64,000 nucleotides of DNA from Okapia johnstoni (taxonomy: Eukaryota > Chordata > Mammalia > Artiodactyla > Giraffidae), in NCBI GenBank assembly GCA_024291935.2, contig JAGTYA010000024.1, positions 3,224,001 to 3,288,000 on the forward strand, given 5' to 3'. Positions within the stretch are counted from its first letter, which is position 1; each line of letters begins with the position of its first letter. The position numbers and the translations under genes were made by a program. Below are positions 10,571 through 21,600 of the stretch, piece by piece. The notes below the pieces were generated by a model. That model worked only from the letters and a program-made list of their open reading frames with translations, was not told the origin of the DNA and searched no databases.

Positions 10571-11183
10571 TTCAATTTTTTTCATTGAATGAAACATTCT
10601 TTCATTTCTACAGTGCTTTACAATTTTCAAAAGCTTCACACACATGTTTTCATATAATCCCATAATAACCCTTTTCCCCTACCCCTATGCTGCCCCTCTT
10701 CCCTTCCCTCTCCCCACCGGTAACCACTAGCTTGTTCTCCACATCTGTGAGTCTTATAGAGACATTTTTACAATTCACCAAAGCTTCCATAAAGGGGAAA
10801 ACCTAGCTAAAATTAGACACATTACCAAATTGGTAACAATAAGATTATTTGGGCCCCAAATAATTTTTTCAAAGGACTTTAAGACGCTATTGTTTTAGTC
10901 ATGAAAGATTGATAACAGACATCTTTTTTAATGAGCAGGGCAAAGATATCTTTTCTAGTAGTTGGAAATAATACGTTCAGCAAACACCTGAAAAGAGACA
11001 TATCTAACTATCAATATTCCTCTTCCTTTTCCTCCTCCTATTTCCTTCTCTTCCTGAATTATTGGGAAGAAATTCCCTTAATAAGCACCTAAAATGTGCT
11101 AAGTATTATTGTTGTCATTCCCATAATGTTTCAAAGCACAGATTTAGCAGCTAATTTAAGAACATGATTAATAGATAATATTT
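10571..11183. other. Intergenic stretch with small old-repeat pieces
   Basis: Position 10690-10765 resembles an antisense L1 3' region (CACCGGTAACCACTAGCTTG). Nothing else is recognised. Confidence 0.4.
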
Positions 11184-11519
11184 CAGGGGTTGGCAAACTT
11201 TTCTGTAAAGGGCCAAATAGTATTTTAATTTATACTTTGTGGGCAAAGTATACAGCTCTTCGACAATCATTCAACTCTGCTGTCCTAGGGAAAAGCAGCC
11301 ATGGACAATTTATAAACAGATACGGATGACTGTGTTCCAATGAAACAACTTATGGACACTTACAGTTGAATTTTATCCAATTTTCACATGTCACAGAACA
11401 GTATTCCTCTTTTGATTTTGTTTCAATCATTTCAAATTTAAAAACCAATCTGAATTCATGGGGAAAAAACAGGTAGTGGGCCAGGTTTGGCCTGTGGGCT
11501 GCAATTTGCCTACTCCCGC
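11184..11519 (+). repeat. MER20-like hAT MITE
   Basis: Shows the MER20 layout: GGGTTGGCAAACTTTTCTGT, AAAGGGCCAAATAGTATTTT, TTTGTGGGC, AAGCAGCCATGGACAA, GCCTGTGGGCTGCAATTTGC. An AT-rich insert lengthens the right half. Confidence 0.8.
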
Positions 11520-11971
11520 AAAGTTAAATGAAAAACGGAGGGTACAGGGTTATGTTCATGGTATGATTTCCTATAACTTAAAGGAGGAGACCTATGTATA
11601 AAGAAAAGGCTGAAAGTATACTTACAAAACATGTTTCTTTGTTTTTAATGCTGAGATTATGGTTGAGTTTCCTCATGTGGTTTTTGGTAGTTTCAGATTT
11701 TATAGATTGGAATATTTTACCTTAAGGATGGAAATAGAAGTTTTTGAAAGAATAAATGTAGTCATATTTCCCCTTAACAGCACATATGCCAAAATCAAGA
11801 ACAAGGAGAAAATCAGAATGAATCCTGTGGAGCTGGACTGGAATCAGAGTTACCCATCTATGTCAATCTATCTATTTATCGGTATATCCAAGGAAATGTC
11901 CACGGAGAGGTCCTGAAGACAACAACTCTTCATAAGCAATGAGCACACCTGGCATCCAGGTCTTGGTTTCT
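11520..11971. other. Nothing recognised
   Basis: An 85-codon frame (11659-11916) has no recognisable content. Confidence 0.4.
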
Positions 11972-12652
11972 TTCTTTAAAAAAAAAATACTTATTTATTT
12001 TACTGCACTGGGTCTCAGTTGCAGCACCCATGACCTTCCTTGTAGCACAAGGGCTCAGTAGGTTCAGTGCAGACTTACTTGCCCCACAACATGTGGGATC
12101 TTAGTTCCTCTACAACAGGGATTGAACCCGAGTCCCCTGAAGTGGAAGGAAGTTGTGTTTTTTTTGGCGGATAAGTGCTTTACTGTGTGGTTTCTGCCAT
12201 ACAACAATGTGATTTAGCTATAAGTATTTATATATTCCCTCCCTCTTGAACCTCTGTCCCACGCCCAACCCCATCGCACCCCTCTAGGTTGTCACAGAGC
12301 AAAAGTTTGAGCTCCCTGTGTTATACAAAAAATCCCCACTGGCCGTCTATTTTACATATGGTAATGTATATGTTTCCATGCTACTCTCTCAATATGTCCC
12401 ACCCTCTCTTTCCCTTACTGTGTCCACAAGTCTGTTCTCTATGTCTGCGTCTCTATTCCTGTCGTGCAAATAGGATCATCAGTACCATTTTTCTAGATTT
12501 CATACATATGGGTTAATATACAGTATTTGTTTTTCTCTTTCTGACTTACTTCACTCTGTATAACAGGCTCTAGGTTCATCCACCTCATTAGAACTGACTC
12601 AAATTCACTAGAAGGCAGTTTCTTAACCACTGGACCACCAGGTAAGTCCCCA
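11972..12652 (-). mobile_element. CHR-type SINE split by an L1 insertion
   Basis: The body lies at 11972-12154 and the head at 12611-12652 (TTCTTAACCACTGGACCACC). The target of the L1 is GAAGGAAGTT at 12145-12154 and GAAGGCAGTT at 12611-12620, 9 of 10 bases equal. Confidence 0.85.
12155..12610 (-). mobile_element. L1 3' end fragment
   Basis: Antisense ruminant L1 3' region (TGTTATACAAAAAATCCCCA, TTTCTGACTTACTTCACTCT, GGTTCATCCACCTC). It is inserted in the CHR SINE that surrounds it. Confidence 0.85.
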
Positions 12653-12769
12653 GATCTTGGTTTCTAAGTAATGGTTCTCCACTAAAAAGAACCAAAGCTT
12701 TTTGGAGAAGTATGTGATTTGGGGGCTGGGGCAGGGAAAAAAGACACAGTGAACTTGGATGCAAACATA

Positions 12770-12932
12770 AGAGACGACAGTTAGATCCCTGGGTCGGCAA
12801 GATCCCCTGGAGAAGGAAATGGCAACTTACTCCAGTATTCTTGCCTAGAAAATCACATGGACAGAGGAGCCTGGTAGGCTACAGTCCATGGGGTCGCAAA
12901 AGAGGACATGACTCAGCAACTAAACAACGACA
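12770..12932 (+). mobile_element. Bov-tA SINE, 5'-shortened
   Basis: From the B-box region (GATCCCTGGGTCGGCAAGAT) to GACTCAGCAACTAAACAACG. The usual head is missing. Confidence 0.85.
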
Positions 12933-13329
12933 ACAAAGAACCTGGAACATCCCGTGTAAGAAATGAATAAAGTGCTCAAATAACCATAGGAAATCCAATG
13001 GACACAAAAGTTGACCTGAATAGGCTTTCACTGGCCAAATCTGGGACAGTTTGAATATTAAAATAAATGACAGTAGTAGCTTACAGCCCGATAAATCAAA
13101 CAGAAAACCATGATTCCATACGACTTAATAAGTAAATAGGTGAGGGAGATTAAGAGATACAAACTTCCAGTTGCAAAACTAAATGAGTCATGTGTATGAA
13201 AGGCACAGAGTGGGGAAATATAGCCAATAATTATGTAATGTATTTGTATGGTGACAGATCATAACCAGACTTATCATGGTTTTCATTTTGAAATATTTGG
13301 AAATATCTAGTCAGCTATTTGTGTAAAGA
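12933..13329. other. Nothing recognised
   Basis: AT-rich intergenic sequence between repeat copies, without a gene. Confidence 0.35.
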
Positions 13330-13838
13330 AAAGCTATGACAAACTTAGACAGCGTATTAAAATCAGAGACATTACTTTGCCAACAAACGCCCATCTAGTC
13401 AAAGCTATGGTTTTTCTAGTAGCTGTGTATGGCTGTAAGAGTTGGACCATAAAGAAGGCTGAATGCCGAAGAATTGATGCTTTTGAACTGTAGTGTTGGA
13501 GAAGACTCTTGAGAGTCCCTTGGACTGCAAGGCAATCCAACTAGTCAATCCTCAAGGAAATCAATCCTGAATATTCATTGGAAGGACTGACGCTGAAGCT
13601 GAAATATCAATACTTTGGCCACCTGATGAAAAGAGCCGACTCATTAGAAAAGACCCTGATGCTGGGAAAGATTGAAGGCAGGAGGAAAAGGGGACGACAG
13701 AGGATGAGATGGTTGGATGGCATCACCTACTCAAAGGACATGACTTTGAGCAAGCTCCAGGAGTTGGTGAAGGACAGGGAAACCTGGCATGCTGCAGTCC
13801 ATGGGGTCACAAAGAGTCAGACACGACTGAGTGACTGA
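13330..13838 (+). mobile_element. BovB LINE 3' end
   Basis: Covers the C-terminal part of the reverse transcriptase (AFELW-like, [18 protein letters not shown]) and the standard tail GACTGAGTGACTGAAC. It is 5'-truncated and has stop codons. Confidence 0.92.
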
Positions 13839-13840
13839 AC

Positions 13841-14165
13841 AGCAAAGTCAAAATGGACAAACTTCCATTTACAAGATAAATAGGTACTAGGGATGTAATG
13901 TACAACATGGTAAATATTACTAACACTTTTGTATGTTACATATGAAATTTGTTGCAAGTAAATCCTAAGAGATCTCATCACAAGGAAAAATATTTTTTCT
14001 ATTTCTTTAATTTTACATCTATATGAGATGATCTATATTCACTAAACTTACTGCGCTAACCATTTCATGATGTCTATTAGTCAAAGCAATATGCTATACA
14101 CCTTAAACATATACAGTGATGTATGTCAATTATATCTGAATACAACTGGAAAGAAAAAATAATAA
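13841..14165 (+). mobile_element. L1 3' UTR fragment
   Basis: Landmarks GGGATGTAATGTACAACATG, ATATGCTATACACCTTAAAC and TATCTGAATACAACTGGAAA, followed by an A-rich tail. Confidence 0.7.
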
Positions 14166-14228
14166 TAAAATGTTAGCACTTTGATGAGAAATGAGCGGTT
14201 TATGGAGTTTCAAAGTATTGAATACCTC

Positions 14229-14432
14229 CTGGCTTCCCTAGTGACTCAGACTGTAGAAGAATCTGCCTGCAACGCAGGAGACCTGGGTTGGATCCCTGGT
14301 TTGGGAAGATCCCCTGAAAAAGGGAATGGCAACCCACTCCAGTATTCTTACCTGGAGAATTCTATGGACAGAGGACCCTGGTGGGCTACAGTTCATGAAG
14401 TGGGGTCACAAAGAGTCGGACTGAGTGACTAA
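14229..14432 (+). mobile_element. Bov-tA SINE
   Basis: Starts TGGCTTCCCTAGTGACTCAG and ends with AGAGTCGGACTGAGTGACTA. Confidence 0.92.
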
Positions 14433-14448
14433 CACTATGTTATGTTAC

Positions 14449-14669
14449 TGTTGGGCTTCGCTGGTGGCTCAGAGGTTAAAGCGTCTGCCAGCAATGTAGG
14501 AGACCTGGGTTCGATCCCTGGGTCGGGAAGATCCCCTGGAGAAGGAAATGGCAACCCACTCCAGTATTCTTGCCTGGAGAATCCCATGGAGGGAGGAGCC
14601 TGGTAGGCTACAGTCCACAGGGTCGCAAAGTGTTGGACACGACTGAGCGACTTCACTTCACTCACTATG
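14449..14669 (+). mobile_element. Bov-tA SINE, followed directly by an inserted BovB
   Basis: From GGGCTTCGCTGGTGGCTCAG to GACTTCACTTCACTCACTA. Its last 67 bases are repeated at 14963-15029 beyond the BovB copy. Confidence 0.92.
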
Positions 14670-15029
14670 TTCAGTTCAGTTCAGTTGCTCAGTCGTGTCC
14701 GACTCTTTGCGACCCCATGAATCGCAGCACGCCAGGCCTCTCTGTCCATCACCAACTCCCGGAGTCTACCCAAACCCATGTCTATCGAGTCGGTGATGCC
14801 ATCCAACCATCTCATCCTCTGTCGTCCCCTTCTCCTCCTGCCCCCAATCCTACCCAGCATTAGGGTCTTTTCCAATGAGTCAACTCTTCGCATGAGATGG
14901 CCAAAATATTGGAGTTTCAGCTTCAACATCAGTCCTCCCAATGAACACCCAGGATTGATTTTTAGGCTACAGTCCACAGGGTCGCAAAGAGTCGGACACA
15001 ACTGAGTGACTTCACTTCACTCACTATGT
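14604..15029. repeat. 67-bp direct repeat flanking a BovB copy
   Basis: Copies 14604-14670 and 14963-15029 have the same length, start TAGGCTACAGTCCACAGGG and end CTTCACTCACTATGT. They differ at 4 positions. Compared with the SINE consensus, each copy has about two private changes; those of the right copy are CpG-type. Confidence 0.9.
14671..14962 (-). mobile_element. BovB LINE 3' end, antisense insertion
   Basis: Tail on the left (TTCAGTTCAGTTCAGTTGCT), 5'-truncated on the right after CACCCAGGATTGATTTT. It is bounded by the 67-bp direct repeat at 14604-14670 and 14963-15029. Confidence 0.93.
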
Positions 15030-15279
15030 AATACTTTACAAATAATAAAAGTGTAACTTCACAGTGGAAAAGCTTGTCAGGCATCATTTTAAACAAGGAT
15101 CAACTTGAACATCGTCAGTAAGGAGGCAAACTGGGGGCCACTGATGTGATGCTTTGAGAAGAACGCAGCACCTCTTCTGTGATAGTCCTGCCAGAACGCA
15201 CAGCCTCAATCTAGTGAGAAGAGACACACAATCTTTGTGAGATGAGGCACACAAAACCAAATGGAGAATCTATGAGTTA
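15030..15279. other. Nothing recognised, left shoulder of CpG island
   Basis: Moderate-GC sequence leading into the island; no exon can be identified. Confidence 0.4.
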
Positions 15280-15803
15280 GCTGGCCTGCCCCCACCAGGC
15301 CGCTCCATCCTCGCTGCACAGCCCGAGCCCAGGCGGCCGCCGACCCTCTGGGAGTTCGCGGCGCCCGACGACGCCAGACACGCTGGGCACCGGCGCCGTG
15401 CTGCCTTCCCGCCGCCGTGCCGCGTTCCCGCCGCCGCCAGGAGGCTCCGCGTGCCTTCCTGCCTTTCCCTGCGCCGCGGCCTCACCGGCCGGGCCCTGCG
15501 GCCAGACGGGCGCGGTCAGCAGGGCGAGGCGGGCGCGCAATAGGGGAACCAGTGCGCCCTGCCGCCGCCCAAGGCCAGGTCCTTAGCGCCGGCCAGCCGG
15601 CCGCTCCTCCTTTGTCTCCAGCCCCTCAGAGCCGGCGCGCCACCGCCGCTGAGCCCGGGGCTGCAAATGGCGCCCGCTCGACTCTCTGCCTCCAGCCGCC
15701 GCTCTCCCGGTCCGGGGCGCCTACCCCGCCGGGGCCCTACGCCCTTGAGGCTCGCGGGCCGGTCCTCAGCTGCCACGACGCCAGCCTGCCTTTCGGCGAA
15801 TAC
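15280..15803. promoter_or_regulatory. Second CpG island, no gene assigned
   Basis: About 520 bases of very GC- and CpG-rich sequence (many GCCGCC, GGCGCG and CCGGCC words) with abrupt edges. A SINE/BovB-rich stretch lies to the left and an AT-dinucleotide tract to the right. In mammals such islands usually mark promoters. It lies downstream of ZBTB8B, where mammalian gene order places ZBTB8A, so the 5' end of ZBTB8A (minus strand) is one candidate. The distance looks shorter than I recall in human, and no ZBTB8A coding sequence is present here. The open frames across it are low-complexity Arg/Pro/Ala and probably not real. Confidence 0.55.
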
Positions 15804-15812
15804 CTAGGGGAG

Positions 15813-15990
15813 TCCTATATATATATATAGTCCTATATATATATATATATATATAGGACTAATCATAGTCCCTATATATATAGGACTATATATATATATA
15901 GTATATTGTATATATATACTATATATGTGTGTGTGTATATATACATATATACACAATATATTTATTGTATATATATAATTGTAAAATGCA
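15813..15990. repeat. Palindromic AT dinucleotide tract
   Basis: Runs of TA dinucleotides are punctuated by AGTCC on one side and GGACT on the other, so the units can pair back on each other. The tract continues into TG and TA repeats near 15925-15960. It abuts the CpG island on the left and an L1 remnant on the right. Confidence 0.85.
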
Positions 15991-15999
15991 TATAGTATA

Positions 16000-16590
16000 A
16001 AATTTGTTATTTTGAAGTACAATTCAGTGACATCAAGTACATCAAGTACATTCACAGGGTTGTACAATCATCAACACTATTTAGTGCCAGAACTTTTTCA
16101 TCACCTCAAAAGGAAACCACCCATTAGCAGCCATTCCCTCCTCCCCACCCAGCTGCTAGCAACCACCACTCTGCTTTTTTGTCTCTATGGATTTGCCTAT
16201 TCTGAGTATTTTCTATAAATGGAATTGTGAGATACCGGTGTCCTTTGTGACCAGCTTCTCTAGCTGAATTTAATGTTCTCAAGGTTTATCCAAGTTGTAG
16301 CATGCATCAGAACTTCATTCCTTTTAATGGATGAATAATATTCTGTTGAGTGCATACACTAGATTTTGTTTATCCTTTCATCTGGTCATGGATACTTGGG
16401 TGTTTCCACCTTTTGGCTATATTGAATAGATCTGCTAAGAATGTTTGCATACAAGTTTTTGTTGGAATACCTGTTTTCAAATTCAATTCTTTGTGGTATA
16501 TAACTAAATATTTTGTTCCACTTTTAAAGGAAACTGCTACAGCCATGTACAATTCTGCCATTGATTCTCAGAGTTCCTGGAGCTGTATAA
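16000..16590 (-). mobile_element. L1M 3' region
   Basis: Old antisense L1 (TTGTACAATCATCAACACTA, GGATTTGCCTATTCTGAGTA, TAAATGGAATTGTGAGATA, GTGTTTCCACCTTTTGGC). Open frames on it are not genes. Confidence 0.85.
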
Positions 16591-16868
16591 GGCATGCTCC
16601 CCCAAATTTTCCTGTCTTCCTTGATATTCTTGGTATAGGAGACATATAGATCAGTGTACCTGCCCTCCCCAGTGCCGCTTCTCAGGGGATTTGCCTCATC
16701 CCCTCTCATCGCCCACCTTAAACTTCTAAATAACATCCCCTAACCCCACCACCCCTCCAACCCTCATCTCCTGAGCCCTCTTCTGCCCAAGGTACCACTG
16801 ACCTGAGGGAACCTATCCTTTGCTGGGTGTAAACTGAGGTGTTTTCCTTTGGAGGACTTTTTAAATAG
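16591..16868. other. Nothing recognised
   Basis: CT-rich sequence between the L1 remnant and a SINE; no gene. Confidence 0.4.
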
Positions 16869-17222
16869 TTTTTTTAAAAATAATTTTATTTATTTTGGGC
16901 TGTGCTGGGTCTTCTTTGCTGCATTCAGGCTTTCACTAGTTGCAGCAAGCAGGGGCCACTCTGTAGTTGGGTCACTCTGCAGGCTTCACATTCCAGTAGT
17001 TTCTCTCGTTGTGGAGTACAGGTTCTAGGGCATGCAGGCTTCAGTAGTTGGTGGCGGATGGGTTCAGTAGTTGTTTCCCAGGCTCTAGAGCACAAGCTCA
17101 ATAGTTGTGGGGCACAGGCTTAGGTGCTCTGTGGCATGTAGGATCTGCCCAGATCAGGAATCGAACCTGTGTCTCCTGCATTGGCAGGCAGATTCTTCAC
17201 CACTGAGCCACCAGGGAAGCCC
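16869..17222 (-). mobile_element. CHR-type SINE, long form
   Basis: Antisense, with the tail side (TTTTATTTATTTTGGGCTGT), body (AGTTGTGGGGCACAGGCTTA) and head (ACTGAGCCACCAGGGAAGCC). Confidence 0.88.
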
Positions 17223-17467
17223 TACCTTTGGAGGATTTTAACTAAAGGACAGGTAGGTGCTGGAGCAGTCATTTAGAACTGATGAATGGTGGCAGAAGGA
17301 AACTAGTCTGAGAATGGCTCGGGAGCCTCACACAGGCATAGAGAGGCAGACAAAGAGCATCAACAAGAACCGTAATAGCCTCATTCCTGACTTTCGAATT
17401 TCGGATGATCTGCTGACTTGCTCTTCTAGGACACTCATAATTATGTCACTCGTTTTTCTCTTGAAAT

Positions 17468-17575
17468 AAATGTTCTTAAAGCTGTTCTCAAGCTTTAGTT
17501 TGCATCCGAATGCCTCTAGGAATGCTGCTGATGTTGCTAGAACTAGACCCATACTTGGAGAACCATTGTTTTAAG
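17468..17575 (-). repeat. MER5-like hAT fragment
   Basis: On the minus strand it reads AACAATGGTTCTCCAAGTAT at one end and AAACTAAAGCTTGAGAACAG at the other, as in short Charlie-type MITEs. Confidence 0.55.
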
Positions 17576-17727
17576 CTTGCTTGAGTGCCTGTTCCTTGAA
17601 ACCAGTAGTGCCCTGACCAGGAAGAGCACTTGGTTGTCTGCTGCTGCTGAATTCATGCGTGCCTGGGAAAGCTGACATCCCACCTGCCTCCAGTGCTCAC
17701 CATTACAGGCTGTCCAGCTGGACAATT

Positions 17728-17856
17728 GATTGATTTGGCTGCACCACGCAGCTTACAGGATCTTAGTTCCCCAGCCAGGGATCGAATCCACGCCCCCTGC
17801 AGTGGAAGCACAGAGTCCTAACCAGTTCCCTAGACCACCAGGGAATTCCCTATCCG
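17728..17856 (-). mobile_element. CHR-type SINE
   Basis: Antisense, with CCCAGCCAGGGATCGAATCC, GCAGTGGAAGCACAGAGTCC and ACCACCAGGGAATTCCC. Confidence 0.88.
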
Positions 17857-17894
17857 GCTGGATTTAACCTGTCTTGCTACTGCCTGTGAGCCAC

Positions 17895-18023
17895 AGCTGT
17901 GCTGAGAATACTGGAGTGGGTAGCTTATCCCTTCCCCAGGGGATCGTCCCAACCCAGGAATAGAACCAGGGTTTCCTGCATTGCAGGTAGATTCTTTACC
18001 AACTGAGCTATGAGGGAAGCCCA
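17895..18023 (-). mobile_element. Bov-tA SINE fragment
   Basis: Antisense, missing the distal half. It spans GAATACTGGAGTGGGTAGCT to GAGCTATGAGGGAAGCCCA. Confidence 0.85.
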
Positions 18024-18471
18024 CTGAGAATACATCAAGGAAGTGCAGAGTTACACAAGCGCAGAGCAGTCAGTGTTCCTGCCCTCCCACTTGGTCTCAA
18101 GCTTTGGGCATCAGATGTTCAAAGCAGTGAAGTTTGAGCTCCTAGCATCTCACTAAGGTCTTGCATCATGCTCATTTAGTTTCTGCCTGTAGCTCTCACA
18201 TTGAAGGCTCAGGCATACTTCGTTGGAGCTGAGACGAATGACTTGTTTTCTCCTGGTCAGATCCTTCCAGCAACTTTCCCCAAAGGCTTCATATACATCA
18301 GCTGCGAACCTCCACTGATTCTCATACATACCAGACTTGTTTAGATCCTAATGATGTTCATAGATTGGTTTAAATTCTGGTTATGCTCACCAGATCGATA
18401 GAACTTACCTTGCCTTCATCCTTTCTACATAAGGAATAACAAATTTCACATCCTGTCCAACATTCTAGATC

Positions 18472-18678
18472 ACAGGTGGGCAAACTCTCTATATAGAGCC
18501 AAATAGCAAATATTTTGGGCTTCGTGGATGAAAAGTCTGTTGCAACCACTCAACTTTGCCACTGTAGTGCAAAAGCTGGCATATACAATATGGAAAAGAA
18601 TGGGTGAACTTGTGTTCTAATAAAACTTTATTTGCCAAAACCAGGCAGCTAGCAGCTTTGACCCAACCTGTGCTCTAG
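18472..18678 (+). repeat. MER20 MITE
   Basis: Landmarks ACAGGTGGGCAAACTCTC, GCCAAATAGCAAATATTTTG, CAACCACTCAACTTTGCC and AATAAAACTTTATTTGCCAA, in the order of the MER20 consensus. Confidence 0.85.
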
Positions 18679-21600
18679 ACAGTAACTTTTTTTTGCCTAT
18701 TACTAAATGGAACTGAATCTTCAAACAGATGTAAAGTGTATTTAGTGTTAGTAGTTCTATATTATTATGCAGAATTTTTTTTAAAGTCTATAAGCTATAA
18801 ATGCTTTTCTCAAGAGCTGGCAGTGAGCCCAGCCAATCTTAAATAAACCTGCCTCAACATTTTTTAAAATGTAAAATTATATCAATACGTTGCTAACACT
18901 GAATCAACTTTCTGTCTTTAGAAGATAAATATTTGAAACTGTTTAAGCAGAAATAATTTTTAAAACAAAAATATGCACACGACTTAGAGATTTATCCTAA
19001 AAATGGAACGCCAAAGCAACAGAAATGAGGTCAGATCTAGGTTATATAGATTATATCCACCAATTTATTACTTCATTCTGTCTTATTTTCAGTTCTTTAT
19101 AAATAAAAAGTAAAAATAGCAAAACACACAATGTGGACAACACTGAATCATATAGACATATCTGGCACATAACCACTATAACATAAAGACAATTCCATTC
19201 CAAAAAGCAGAAAGTTTCCCACTCCTTAAAAAAAGGAATCAGTTGCTATTGTTTTAATGATCAGGATCATTTCCAACTTTGTCTTTTTCTTCTTTTTTTG
19301 ATAGCAGTATTGACAAGTGCCTTTGTTAGAGGAACTAATCCGCTTGGAAACTTGTGGATTAAAAAAAAGTCAGTTTTTATTTTTCTTTTTTTTATTATTT
19401 TTCTTTTAAGAGTTGTTGGAAAGTGCATGCCTGTAGAGCTAAGCACTTAGAATGGCTGTGCCTCTTTTGATTTTTGTGTTATCTGCCACAGTTTTTGCTT
19501 ATTTTGCATCCTGCATCACCCACTCATCAAGGGGTGGTCGGTCTTCTGTCACAGAATCTAATACATCCTGGCTTGGAATACTCTGCCCAGAAACTGTCTA
19601 ATATAAGGAAGTAATTGGTCCTAACATCAGGGGACAGAGAGGTGGGAAAAGATGTTGATGTAAGCTTCTTGTGTTTAAAGCTCTATTTAATAGTTTTCTT
19701 TATTTTGTGAGTTTTCTTTCTTAACTAATATTATATTCATAAAATTTCATGTAAAATAAACGTCCTGAAAAGCCAGTTAAATTACACTTGTTTCTGAAGA
19801 CAAAATGAGCAATAAAGGACAAAAGACTTTTCCTTGAACTTGGATAATACTGTTTCTATTCCAAATTTGTCATTAGGGTGTCTTAATCTGACTTTTTGGA
19901 AATCAAAACAAAAATTTAGTTTAAGACTATTTCCTGTTTACCCCCAGGTTGATGTAACCAAATTAAAGATGATTTGCATTCATTTTAATCCCAAACTTGT
20001 TATTTCATTAACAACCAGGATCACTGCTTCTAGGTATTTTCAGATCGTCAAGTGGCTAATCTGTTTTACTTTGAACTTTCATATATTATCACACAGCTTT
20101 AAATAAAATTAGCTCTTATAATAGATTTATTAAAATCCACTGAGTCAAGAAATACCTAAAATACATTTTCACTCAATATCATATTATATGGGTTGCTGTC
20201 TTTAAAATACGTGGGTTTTTGTTTCAGATATGATTATCCTTGTCACCTTCTCTGAGTCATACCCAATTTATATTTCAAAAATCAGCAAAGGTTGGCAAAA
20301 GTAATTTCAAGATAAAATTGTAAATTTTTTAATTCGTGATTTTTTTTAATTTCAAAGTTTTTACAAAGTGAATACATTAATATCAAATACCTGATACATA
20401 TTAAATAAGTGGACAATAAAATTTTGATCTGCTGTGTGTTGATGGTAGTTTGTGTTGTTTCAAATATGTGTGGGTATTATAGGAAAAGAAATTAAATTAA
20501 CTTCCTAATGTTCAACATGTGACTTCCCCTTCCTTGTCTAAGCATTACAAGAATTCAGGCCAGGATCACACAAAGCCACATGAGGCTAAAATAGCATTTT
20601 CCTCTGCTGTAATTTTAGTCTGATGGGTACCCAAGGAAACAAATGCTGTCTACAGATGGTCTTTGCTGCCTGCCCAGACATGTTTGTTATCGGCATTGGC
20701 CTGGCAGGATCTGGCTTCTGGTCCTAACTAGTTGTGCGGGAACTAAATACTAGTCGTTTCACCTCTCCATAAAATCTCTTTGGAGGAGACTATCTCCAGT
20801 CCTTTGATTTAATGGTTCAGTTCCTTATCTATCTGGTTGGGGAATTAAGTTGTTTACATGGCCAACCAAGACTCAATCCATATGCAATGGGGTTCCTCCA
20901 TCTGTCACAGTAACAATACCTTTCTTCTAACTTATTACAGGGGGTGGAGATGATGGGAAGTTGTTTGTTGTTGTTGTTTCTTAAATAATATTTATTTGCT
21001 AAAGACTAGGATGTTCTGAAATGTTTGTAGTATTTTTATATAATTGAATAAAACATGTAATTTAAACACTGTTAATGTCCAAAGCTACCATGTTTGAAAA
21101 AGGCAAGAAATATCAGAAACTGATTTGTTTATAAATTGTATCCTAAAGGTAGGAGTTTATTGGACAAGAGACAAGAAAGCTTTCTCTAAGGCTCTAAGAT
21201 TGGGCTGGACGCTCTGCCCAAGCATTCTCAGAACACCCTGTTCCTGCCCCTAATGTCACACCCCAAATTGTATGATTTAACTGTTAGCCTCCCTGATTAT
21301 ACACTGCAAGTTCCTTGAGGACAGGGATTGTGCTTGTTCATTGATGTATCCCACAGGTACCCCTAGTGTCTGACAAATAATAAGGACTCCATAAATAATT
21401 ACTGGATACCTGTTGAATAAATAACTGGCTGTCCTCATTTATTGATCTGCCAGAAGCAACAGAAGCAGGCGAGGGTAGCACCACATGATCCAATGATAAG
21501 AGGCACCATTATCAAAAACCTGGTGTTTGGTGGTTGCCAGGTTCCCATCAAAGTGTGAATGACGGAATCCCCGGAAATTTCCATTTAATGATGTCCCTAT

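Noticed and set aside
15270..15830. Arg/Pro/Ala-rich open frames in the CpG island, up to 137 codons
   Set aside because: GC richness lowers stop frequency on both strands; no motif, and the longest runs into the AT repeat.
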